64,000 nt of DNA. Source: Bradyrhizobium algeriense. Its GTDB lineage: Bacteria > Pseudomonadota > Alphaproteobacteria > Rhizobiales > Xanthobacteraceae. The stretch is taken from assembly GCF_036924595.1 (NCBI RefSeq), contig NZ_JAZHRV010000001.1, forward strand, positions 806,001-870,000, read 5' to 3'. Both the position numbers and the translations under genes were made by a program. Under the pieces are notes generated by a model. The model saw nothing but the letters and a program-made list of their open reading frames with translations. It had not been told where the DNA came from and searched no databases. Positions 1 through 7,290 of this stretch are shown here, one piece after another. Positions within the stretch are counted from its first letter, which is position 1, and each line of letters starts with the position of its first letter.

Positions 1-594
1 CTGCGTCTTGTAGTCGATGACGACGTCTGCGCCGAGACTCTTGACCAGCTCGGCATTTTTCGTGCTCGTTGTCGTCGCAACTGTCGCGCCGAGATGTTTG
101 GCGAGCTGGATAGCAAAAGTCCCCACACCACCGGAGCCGGCCTGAATGAAGACCTTTTGACCGGGTTTCACCTTGCCCAACTCCACTAGCGCCTGCCAGG
201 CGGTCAGCCCCACCAGCGGGATAGTGGCGGCTTCTTCCATGCTGATGTTCTTGGGCTTTAGCGCCACGTCCGTTTCATTCATTGCAATGAATTCCGCGAA
301 TGTTCCGATCCGATGATCGCGCGGTCGTGCATAAACCTCGTTGCCCGCCTTGAACCGCCTGACCTTCGGGCCAACCCGGACAACTGTCCCGGCAACATCG
401 TGCCCCAGAATGAAAGGCGGGCGATACGGCAGTATGAGCTTGAATTCTCCGTCCCTGACTTTGCAGTCCAGAAGGTTCACAGCAGTTGCATGAACTCGAA
501 CCAGGACATCATCGTCCCGCAACTCCGGCTCTGGCAAGTTGGCCAAGCGCAGAGCGCCTTTCTTTTTGTACTTGTCGACAACGAATGCCTTCAC
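1..594 (-). CDS. Zinc-binding-dehydrogenase-type NAD(P)H:quinone oxidoreductase, 3' end cut by window edge
   Basis: An open frame of 198 codons runs off the left end of the window. It starts at a GTG at 594, preceded by GGAG about seven bases upstream. The translation begins MKAFVVDKYKKKGALRL and has the GroES-like half of medium-chain dehydrogenases, then a Rossmann entry motif (GSGGVGTFAIQLAKHLGA) near residue 155. The zinc ligands of true alcohol dehydrogenases are not evident, which fits the quinone oxidoreductase branch. Such enzymes reduce quinones or reactive enones in the cytosol with NADPH. It lies 35 bases downstream of the hydrolase pseudogene on the same strand, so it is probably the last gene seen of the minus-strand operon that starts near 3943. 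The substrate cannot be told from sequence. Confidence 0.85.
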   Translation of the reverse strand, partial: MKAFVVDKYKKKGALRLANLPEPELRDDDVLVRVHATAVNLLDCKVRDGEFKLILPYRPPFILGHDVAGTVVRVGPKVRRFKAGNEVYARPRDHRIGTFAEFIAMNETDVALKPKNISMEEAATIPLVGLTAWQALVELGKVKPGQKVFIQAGSGGVGTFAIQLAKHLGATVATTTSTKNAELVKSLGADVVIDYKTQ

Positions 595-628
595 TGTGTC
601 TTCTCCAATTTGAAATATCGTCGCGGTG

Positions 629-1494
629 TCAGGCCTCGAGAAAAGACAGGGCCTTCGGCACGAAATCGGCGTGGTTCTGGAAAATCCCGCCATGCCCGGC
701 ATCTTCGTAGATAACCAGTTGCGCGCCCGGAATACGGCGCGCCATATCGGTACTGTTTACGGTCGGCACCATGATGTCGTTATCGCCATTCGCGATCAGT
801 ACCGGGATCCGAATGCTTCCGAGATCTTGAGGCGCCTGCCGGCCCCAGGTCGTGATCGCCTTGAGCTGCCGCAAAAAGGCGGCGGGCGTAGGTCCTTTGT
901 CCCGGTTTGCCTTGCGCTCCTTCAGCCGTTCCAGAAAGGCTTTGCGGCTCGGCGGCCATTGGCCGTGGACGTGAAAAACAGGTAGAATTTCGGGTCTCGC
1001 AGCGTCAGCAAACCCTTGATTATGAGTGGCCAGGACACCGGCCCCACCTTGTCGATGCCTTTGCCCCCGCCGGGCCCGTGCCGGTCAGAATGAGTTTTCG
1101 CACGAGGTCCGGTGCCTTCAGCACGATGTCTTGTGCCACAAATCCGCCGAGGGAAAAGCCGAGCAGATCGACCTTCTCGAAGCCCAGCGCGCGGATCAGG
1201 GCAATCGCGTCCCGCGCCATCTCATCAATCGTCACAGGCGCCGTTCCGCCCGACGCACCGATACCCCGGTAATCCGTTGCGATCACGCGATGCCTGCTGG
1301 CGAGGCCGTCCACAATTCGCGGATCGAAATTGTCCAGAACTGCGCCCCAATGGTTGAAAAGAATTAGTGGCACGCCGCTGCGGGGGCCCAGGTCGCGATA
1401 GGCAAAAGTAGTCCCCCCAACCGATCGAAAGGTTCGGCGCATCGATGTAGCGCGTACCCGATCCGAGGTAACTGACAGAACTGGATGCCTTCAT
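629..1494 (-). pseudogene. Alpha/beta hydrolase, disrupted by three frame changes
   Basis: The pieces of one alpha/beta hydrolase are spread over several frames. The start (MKASSSVSYLGSGTRYIDAP) is read from 1494. The central part with the nucleophile elbow GFSLGG is read in the frame opening at 1442. A short piece (KGIDKVGPVSWPLIIKG) lies in a third frame around 950-1065, and the end, with the acid loop NGDNDIMVP and the catalytic histidine in DAGHGG, is read from about 946 down to 629. The frame changes fall near 1420, 1068 and 946, the first two in G/C runs. All three catalytic residues survive, so this is either a recent pseudogene or a gene carrying sequencing errors. Functional homologues are about 285 residues. 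It sits between the SDR and quinone oxidoreductase genes on the same strand. Confidence 0.8.
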
Positions 1495-1572
1495 GATATT
1501 CTTTCTCTCGACCTTTCCTGGATGCTGACGCTCCTGTGCGGGAGCGACGCTGGTCTGCCCCGCGAGCGCCAG

Positions 1573-2355
1573 TCACCACTTCTCGACCCACGGCCGCAGC
1601 ACGACTTCGAACGCCCACGTCGACCGATGCTGGCGATGCAAATGCAGGTAGGTTTCGGCGATGCGGTCCGGGTCAGCCATGTTGTCGTCGACAGTCGTTC
1701 CTGCCAATCGGTGCGCGCGGGTACCGTCTTCCTGAGTCCAGCCAATCGCCGCGTCAATCGGTACATTTGCCACGTGGATACCCTGCGGCATCAATTCTCT
1801 CGCCATGCTTTGTGCGAGTCCGGACTTGGCATGACATGCCATCGCAAAGGCAGCGCTCATCGGGAAGCCTTTGAGCGCCGCGCTTGCGTTCGTGAAGATG
1901 ATCGTTCCTTTCGTTCCCCCGGGACCTGGTCTGTTCTCTCGCATGAGTCGAGCAGCGTGCTGACCCACCAAATACGCGCTGAACGCTGAGTTCCGAAGTG
2001 TCTCGAGCGCCATGCTTGGGTCAGCTTCGGTAATCCCCTTGCGGAAAATGCCGGGAACGCGGCCGTCGATATTATGCACGACAAGCGTCGGTGCCCCCAG
2101 GTCTCGAATGACGCTCTGGAACAGCAATTCCACGGCCGCTGGTTCGGTAGCATCGCAAGCGTATCGGCGCACGCCGTGCGTCTTCTCCAGATTCTGCAGG
2201 ACCGATTTTTCTGGATTCCTGGCTGCGATGCCGACGCGCACGCCGTTTTCGGCGAACAGCCTCGCGCAACTTGAGCTGATGCCCGGGCCGCCCCCAACGA
2301 TGATTGCAACGTCCTGTACGGAAGGTGGAGTGTCGTGTTGATCCAATTGAGTCAT
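1573..2355 (-). CDS. Short-chain dehydrogenase/reductase (SDR) with atypical active site
   Basis: 260 residues, starting at the ATG at 2355 with AGGAG eight bases upstream. The glycine-rich NAD(P) motif GGGPGISSS is at residues 21-29 and the NxxG-like HNIDG at about 94-98. A serine at about 158 can be the active-site serine, but the YxxxK motif is not there: the lysine at 177 lies in FAMACHAKSGL, with alanine at the tyrosine position and an apparent two- to three-residue insertion. Some SDR subgroups carry Phe in place of Tyr (FAxxK), and this looks like a further variation. The longer reading frame from 2964 is an artefact of a frameshift in the upstream DUF2147 gene. It lies inside the minus-strand operon between DUF2147 and the hydrolase. 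The reaction is unknown. Confidence 0.8.
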   Translation of the reverse strand: MTQLDQHDTPPSVQDVAIIVGGGPGISSSCARLFAENGVRVGIAARNPEKSVLQNLEKTHGVRRYACDATEPAAVELLFQSVIRDLGAPTLVVHNIDGRVPGIFRKGITEADPSMALETLRNSAFSAYLVGQHAARLMRENRPGPGGTKGTIIFTNASAALKGFPMSAAFAMACHAKSGLAQSMARELMPQGIHVANVPIDAAIGWTQEDGTRAHRLAGTTVDDNMADPDRIAETYLHLHRQHRSTWAFEVVLRPWVEKW

Positions 2356-2402
2356 GTTTCGTGCTCCTGTGCGCGTCGTAAGCAGATGAGCGAGGACGCG
2401 TT

Positions 2403-2862
2403 TTATTCCTGGCGTTCCCAAATCTGCGAACGCCCGAGCATTGACACGCCAATGTAGCCGCGCACGTTGAGCTTCTTGCCGGCCTTCGGTCAGCTGGATT
2501 TTGCTGCTGTAGACCTTGCCATTGTCCGGATCGAGGATCTTGCCCGCGGTATATTCGGCGCCTTCCTTCTTCAGGCCGCTCAGGATTACCAAGCCGATTA
2601 CCGGCACATCCTTGAGCGCGCCTTCGCATTTTTCACATTTCGGATTCCGATCTTCGGACGGGGCGCGGAACACCCTTTCAATCTTGCCCTGCAGCGTGCC
2701 ATTTGCTTCCGTGATGCGGATAAGTGCTCTCGGTTTGCCGCTGGCGTCATCAACATTTCTCCACAAGCCGACAGGTGAGGCATTATCCGCCCAGGCCCCG
2801 GAGAACATGAGTGCAGCAGTCAGGGTGAGCGCGAGAACGCCTGATTGTTTCAGAATACGCAT
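2403..2862 (-). pseudogene. DUF2147 exported protein, one-base frameshift
   Basis: The start at 2862 (MRILKQSGVLALTLTAALMF) gives a signal peptide ending at AWADNAS, followed by a DUF2147 domain (PVGLWRNVDDASGKPRALIRI) with a CxxC (NPKCEKCEG). After IQLTEG, near 2484, one extra C in GGCCGGC shifts the frame. Removing it restores the family's typical ending KKLNVRGYIGVSMLGRSQIW and a stop at 2403, for a protein of about 152 residues. Read as it stands, the frame runs on into the downstream SDR and makes a false 463-residue fusion. DUF2147 proteins are secreted and of unknown function, often near lipid or stress genes. Either a pseudogene or a sequencing error. Confidence 0.8.
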
Positions 2863-2956
2863 TCCGATGGTCTCCAAAGGAGTGGGGCTTATTGTTTGTT
2901 TCGATGCCGCGTGGTTCGATTCTCGTCGACGTATGACCAAGCGGGTCGCAGCGTAG

Positions 2957-3943
2957 TTACGCATTCACGTCGATGACCGTGCGGCCCTGGACCTTCCCCG
3001 CGAACATTTGGCGCACCACGTCGGGAACCTCTGCGAGGCCGACCACCTGCATCGTTCGGGCGAGCTTGTCCAGGTCCAGGTCGCGAGCCAAACGCGACCA
3101 CGCCTCGATTCGCGCCTCCTGCGGGGCATTCACCGAGTCGATTCCAGCAAGTGTGACGTTGCGCAGGATGAACGGCAGAACCGTTCCGGGAAGATCGGTA
3201 CCCTGAGCCAGGCCGCACGCCGTCACCACGCCGCGGTACTGCGTCTGCGCCAATACGTTCACCAGCGTATGACTGCCGACGGAGTCGACAGCGCCAGCCC
3301 AACGCTCGCGCGCGATAGGCGCTCCGGGCTCCGAAAGCGTCCGCCGATCGATGACCTCGGCCGCACCGAGGCTCCGCAGATAATCGGCTTCTTCAAGACG
3401 TCCAGTTGATGCAACGACGCGATAACCGAGATCGGCGAGGAGAGCGATCGCGATCGAGCCGACGCCGCCATTGGCGCCGGTTACGACGATATCGCCACGC
3501 TGCGGTGTGATTCCGCCATGTTCGAGGGCCAGCACCGACAGCATCGCGGTGTAACCGGCCGTGCCGATTGCCATGGCATCCTTCGTGGATAAGGGAGCGG
3601 GGATCTTCACAAGCCACTCGCCTTTGATCCGCGCTTTCTGGGCGTAACCGCCATGGTGGGTCTGGCTCAGTCCCCAGCTGTTCGCGACAACGCGGTCTCC
3701 GACGGCGATGCCGGGATAGGAGGATGCTTCTACCGTTCCAGCAAGATCGATACCGGGAATGAGGGGAAACTGGCGAATGATCTCTGCGCGCCCGCTTATG
3801 GCCAGCGCATCCTTGTAGTTCACGGTCGAATAATCGACGGCAACCGTAACGTCGCCGGGCATGAGATCTCGCTCGTTCATTTCGACCACGCTGGTCGAAA
3901 TCTTGTCACCTGTCTTTGCAGCCAGCAGCGCCTTGAACGTCAT
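2957..3943 (-). CDS. acuI: Zinc-independent MDR oxidoreductase, acrylyl-CoA reductase (AcuI/YhdH) type
   Basis: 328 residues from the ATG at 3943, chosen because AGGA lies seven bases upstream; two upstream in-frame ATGs lack this spacing. The family hallmarks VNYKDALAISGR (residues about 41-52), GIDLAGTV and GANGGVGSIAI (NADPH-binding, about 150-160) are present. Family members reduce acryloyl-CoA or related enoyl compounds with NADPH in the cytosol. It is the first gene of the minus-strand set and is divergent from an HxlR-type regulator, a common arrangement for inducible electrophile-detoxifying oxidoreductases. The exact substrate is inferred from family only. Confidence 0.85.
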   Translation of the reverse strand: MTFKALLAAKTGDKISTSVVEMNERDLMPGDVTVAVDYSTVNYKDALAISGRAEIIRQFPLIPGIDLAGTVEASSYPGIAVGDRVVANSWGLSQTHHGGYAQKARIKGEWLVKIPAPLSTKDAMAIGTAGYTAMLSVLALEHGGITPQRGDIVVTGANGGVGSIAIALLADLGYRVVASTGRLEEADYLRSLGAAEVIDRRTLSEPGAPIARERWAGAVDSVGSHTLVNVLAQTQYRGVVTACGLAQGTDLPGTVLPFILRNVTLAGIDSVNAPQEARIEAWSRLARDLDLDKLARTMQVVGLAEVPDVVRQMFAGKVQGRTVIDVNA

Positions 3944-4010
3944 CGCCATATCCTGGATTGGAGTTTCGCTGTCCACGCACCTAGGGTCGCGCCGCCTGAT
4001 CGCAAGAAGG

Positions 4011-4044
4011 CACAATTAAAGCGGATACTATCATTTATGTAGGT
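4011..4044. promoter_or_regulatory. Candidate HxlR operator, copy 1
   Basis: A 34-bp sequence running from cacaatta to gtaggt, 31 of 34 bases identical to the copy at 4401-4434 in the same orientation. It contains the near-palindrome GATACTATC. The stretch 4021-4050 is also a perfect inverted repeat, GCGGATAC-N14-GTATCCGC. It lies about 70 bases upstream of the acuI-type start on the minus strand. Operator function is inferred from the duplication and position. Confidence 0.5.
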
Positions 4045-4050
4045 ATCCGC

Positions 4051-4400
4051 CGCGTGCCCGCGTGGAGCCCGCCCCTGGCCGATATGACAGCGGGCCTGAC
4101 ATGGCGACGCAGCTGCCCGAAACGCGAGCGGGCAACCTGCTATGCCGAGGCCCGTCCGTGCGGTTGGTCTGGCGCGGGCTGTCGACGAGCCCTCTGCCGC
4201 GATCCTGCCACTGTGCGGCTGTCATCTGTTGTATTACGATCGTCATGTGATATGACTACGTAAATCAAGAGCTGTTCAATGGCGTCGATGGTTACATCCG
4301 AAGGCGCCAACGGGGCATGTGTGGCCGGGACTTTCGGCGCCATGGAATAGGCTTCACGCTCAATGGACCCCAGACTAGGCCTCTTCGTGCCGTCAGAACG
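4051..4400. other. Intergenic spacer between the two copies of the 34-bp repeat
   Basis: About 350 bases with no convincing gene. The frames open on either strand here have no family resemblance and no good ribosome binding site. The flanking 34-bp direct repeats suggest the spacer arose by insertion, or by a partial duplication of the region upstream of the regulator. Confidence 0.5.
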
Positions 4401-4434
4401 CACAATTATAGCTGATACTATCATTTATGGAGGT
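4401..4434. promoter_or_regulatory. Candidate HxlR operator, copy 2, overlapping the regulator's ribosome binding site
   Basis: Second copy of the 34-bp repeat (31/34 identical to 4011-4044). Its right end supplies the GGAGG that serves as ribosome binding site for the HxlR gene at 4439, so a regulator bound here would block its own expression. Confidence 0.5.
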
Positions 4435-4438
4435 GACC

Positions 4439-4828
4439 ATGCGTCCAAGAAGGTTTGACGCGAAAAGCGGATGCGCGGTCGGGGTGACGCTGTCCGTCAT
4501 TGGCGGCATGTGGAAGCCGCTGATCCTGTTTCATCTCTTCGCGGGCAAGAAGCGGTTCATGGAACTGTCCCGAGCCATCCCTAACGCCACGCAGAGGATA
4601 TTGACCCTTCAGTTGCGCGAGCTGGAGGCCGATGGCGTGATCGTGCGCCGTGCCTATCCGCAGATTCCTCCGAAGGTGGAATATGAAATCTCTGCCTTCG
4701 GCCAGAGCCTGGGGCCCGTACTGCTTTCGCTTCGGGGTTGGGGCAAGCAATATGGAGGTTCAATTGAAGGCGTCTCTCAGCCACACCACGCGCCTGAAGA
4801 TCGCCAGCTAAACGCATGCGCCCTGTAA
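4439..4828 (+). CDS. HxlR-family winged-helix transcriptional regulator
   Basis: 129 residues from the ATG at 4439, which has GGAGG at the right distance; an in-frame ATG at 4427 lies within that signal and is unlikely. The HxlR pattern is clear: a Cys near the start (KSGCAVGVTLSVIGGMWKP), then FAGKKRFMELSRAIPNATQRILT and the wing RRAYPQIPPKVEYEISAFGQSLGPVL. HxlR proteins are small dimeric regulators, several of which sense quinones or electrophiles through a conserved N-terminal cysteine, here about residue 11. Transcribed away from the minus-strand oxidoreductase set, which it probably controls. Confidence 0.9.
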   Translation: MRPRRFDAKSGCAVGVTLSVIGGMWKPLILFHLFAGKKRFMELSRAIPNATQRILTLQLRELEADGVIVRRAYPQIPPKVEYEISAFGQSLGPVLLSLRGWGKQYGGSIEGVSQPHHAPEDRQLNACAL

Positions 4829-5043
4829 CGGTTGAATGAGTGATCGCGGACCCTGTTCTGCATACACATCGCCTGCGTCGGCCGACTTGAGACGTCTCAC
4901 GCTCGCGCCACTTCCATCGCCAGCTCGGGTTCTTCCCGTCGAACGCTGACGCGCTTCATCATGAGCGGAAAGCTGCCGCTTCAGGTGGTACGGCTCTGCC
5001 GCTTTCGCAGGCTTGTGCCGCAAGCGAGCCTTGTCCCACGCAT

Positions 5044-5508
<465 letters not shown>

Positions 5509-6207
5509 TCAAGGTCTGACGCAGCGGTGGAGTTGCGGGTGCAATGTAGATCCCGGAGGGCAGGTTGGCGCCGTAATGCAGCGGTGGAGTCGCGGATGCA
5601 AGGTAGATCCCGGAGGGCAGATTGGCGCCGTAACGCAGCGGTGGAGTCGCGGATGCAAAGTATATCCCGCAGGGCATTCCGCGGCCACCAGCGTCACGTC
5701 CGGCACCGTAAGCCGAGAGTCATGAGGCGAGAACGGCATAGCTTGGGCGCTTAACGCGACCAACGATGCCACCAAGGCAGCACGAGCAAGAGGAAAATAA
5801 GACCTGATCAGCATCATCCAGCCGCTCTGTCGCCAATGCGCGAAACTCAGCAGGCATCGAATGGCGCCCGATGCGATGAGCAGCGCGCCGAGGAAATAGG
5901 TCAGGACCAGGGCGCCGGACGCTGGCTGCACGAGCAGCACGAGTCCGAAGGTGAGATAGAACGCGCCAAGCAGGACCTGCCACAGTAAGCCGCCCCATCC
6001 CTTGGTCCAGAAAGCATGCATGGTCTCGAATGCTCCGGCCGCGATCGCCGTCAGCCCGATCAGCTTGACGCTGATGATGGTTGCGAACGCGACGTCAGTG
6101 AGCGCGAAGATGCCGGCGGCAATCAGCACGATGCCAAGAAGCGCGCAGACCCAGAGTGGAGGAGGACCCAGAGCTTCGATGCCGGTTCGGCTGTCATAGG
6201 CTGTCAT
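5509..6207 (-). CDS. Chimeric protein: truncated HdeD-type membrane protein joined to a Cys-repeat secreted domain
   Basis: Starts at the ATG at 6207 with a strong AGGAGG. Residues 1 to about 133 match the intact HdeD-family paralogue at 17542-18099 (MTAYDSRTGIEALGPPPLW, membrane helices, FAHWRQSGWMMLI). There the homology stops, exactly at gatcagcatcatcc shared by both copies. The rest reads RSYFPLARAALVASLVALSAQA, a typical signal peptide, then three 19-residue repeats of the form CPPGSTLHPRLHRC(I/V)TAP. The downstream part could be translated separately from the two ATGs in GWMMLI. HdeD proteins are inner-membrane acid-resistance proteins; the repeat domain has no function I know. Whether the fusion is expressed is unknown. 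Confidence 0.7.
   Translation of the reverse strand: MTAYDSRTGIEALGPPPLWVCALLGIVLIAAGIFALTDVAFATIISVKLIGLTAIAAGAFETMHAFWTKGWGGLLWQVLLGAFYLTFGLVLLVQPASGALVLTYFLGALLIASGAIRCLLSFAHWRQSGWMMLIRSYFPLARAALVASLVALSAQAMPFSPHDSRLTVPDVTLVAAECPAGYTLHPRLHRCVTAPICPPGSTLHPRLHRCITAPTCPPGSTLHPQLHRCVRP
5521..5690 (-). repeat. 57-bp coding tandem repeat, about three units
   Basis: Units begin at 5521, 5578 and 5635 (gcagcggtgg repeats every 57 bases). They encode the 19-residue Cys/His repeat at the C-terminus of the chimeric HdeD protein. Identity between units is high, so the expansion looks recent. Confidence 0.9.
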
Positions 6208-6368
6208 GCCATCCTCCTGAGCGGTGATGGTTCGATTGGCACGCGTCGGATGGTAGCTTCCAGCCCGCAATGCCAACATCCGGCGAAACCCTGAGCAACG
6301 GGGCGGGAATGTTCCCATTGGCCTGACTCGAGTCGCATCGATCTCGCCCAAGATCCGCCGATACGAGC

Positions 6369-6446
6369 TCATCGCCGTCCTCTCGGACCCAGCGTCAAAT
6401 TGGTTACGCCGGGGGCGAGATTGAATCCGATCGACCGCTCGATCGA
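6369..6446 (-). pseudogene. C-terminal remnant of a DUF992 protein
   Basis: The minus strand reads LSIERSIGFNLAPGVTNLTL followed by GPRGRR and a stop at 6369, nearly identical to the end of the intact DUF992 protein at 18256-18741. The position relative to the HdeD-type gene is the same as in the intact locus, so the HdeD-DUF992 pair was once duplicated here. Confidence 0.85.
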
Positions 6447-6514
6447 CAGTCAACGAGCTGAGCGGCTTCTACTTGACGATCAGATGGGCAAGGGTATCTA
6501 CTTAAGCGGCTGCG

Positions 6515-6640
6515 GCGCTACGAGTTCGTCTTAAGGGTGTCACGCGCTGGCACCCTGTCTTGAATTGTCTTGGCCAGGAACTCGCGAATCGGCCCAGACA
6601 CCCTGCGAGGAAGTTACGTGGGCGCGAGCGGCGGGGCGGA
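6515..6640 (+). pseudogene. Inverted internal fragment of the same DUF992 gene
   Basis: The plus strand, opposite to the C-terminal remnant, reads AGTLS, a stop (TGA where the intact gene has TGG), then IVLARNSRIGPDTLRGSYV and GASGG. This matches the middle of the intact DUF992 protein (AGTLSWAVLAKNSRIGPGTL). The gene was therefore broken by a small inversion and then decayed. Confidence 0.75.
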
Positions 6641-6794
6641 CTGACATTCACTAACGGCTCGCGAGCTCAAGTATCTGGACTTACTGGGCCCGCGGTGAGC
6701 AGGAAAGGAACTCGACCGATGCGGTGAACCGTTCGGCGTCTGGAAGAAACCGGTGCCAGCGTACATGCAATTTGTTCGTGGGATGGAGGTAAGG

Positions 6795-7040
6795 ATGAAT
6801 ATACGGGCTGCATGCAGTGCATTGATCGTGAGCGGTTGGGTAGCGGTCGCTGCACCTTCAAGCCTTTCCTTGGCTCAGTCGAATGATGCCGGCTTGTCCG
6901 CGAAGGATCGCGGCGCATCTGTGCCAAAGAGGGCAGTGCCAAATACAAATGCAACCCCGCTAACCCCGCGAAACCCCCGGTACTGGCGTCATCGCGGCGG
7001 TAAGCATCCGCACTTTGGCAGCCGGCGCGTTCGCACCTAG
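6795..7040 (+). CDS. Small exported protein of unknown function
   Basis: 81 residues from the ATG at 6795, preceded by GGAGGTAAGG. Residues 1-29 form a signal peptide (MNIRAACSALIVSGWVAVAA to SLSLAQS); the rest is basic and rich in Asn, Pro and Arg, with no cysteine in the mature part and no family I recognise. It stands alone on the plus strand between remnants. About 250 bases to the next gene hold nothing I can identify. Confidence 0.55.
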   Translation: MNIRAACSALIVSGWVAVAAPSSLSLAQSNDAGLSAKDRGASVPKRAVPNTNATPLTPRNPRYWRHRGGKHPHFGSRRVRT

Positions 7041-7290
7041 GTCCAGGCGCCACAGAGCAGCGGCTTCGCCCGGTTGCCCGCTAGAAGCGCCAGTTCCACT
7101 CGTGTAACTTGACCGATCGACCCTTACCTCTTCGCTATGATCGTGGCGTTAGCTGCCTTCCATATGCGCTGATCAAGGAAGCGGCGGAAGCCGTCGCTGT
7201 GCCACTCGCTCGTTCATCTGATAGGCTCGTTGATGGCTGTGCCAAAAAAACCGTCTCCGCCGTAGCTGGTGTTGGAACAGCGGCCGCGGA

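Noticed and set aside
1573..2964. 463-residue open frame joining DUF2147 and SDR
   Set aside because: The SDR has its own ribosome binding site and ATG at 2355, and the DUF2147 part regains its normal ending if one base is removed near 2484. The fusion is a frameshift product.
5521..5690. CRISPR-like spaced repeat
   Set aside because: The 57-bp units are contiguous and in frame, encode a regular 19-residue motif, and have no spacers.
7100..7150. Sigma-70 promoter TTGACC ... TATGAT
   Set aside because: The spacing is about 21 bases, too long, and no gene follows on the plus strand.
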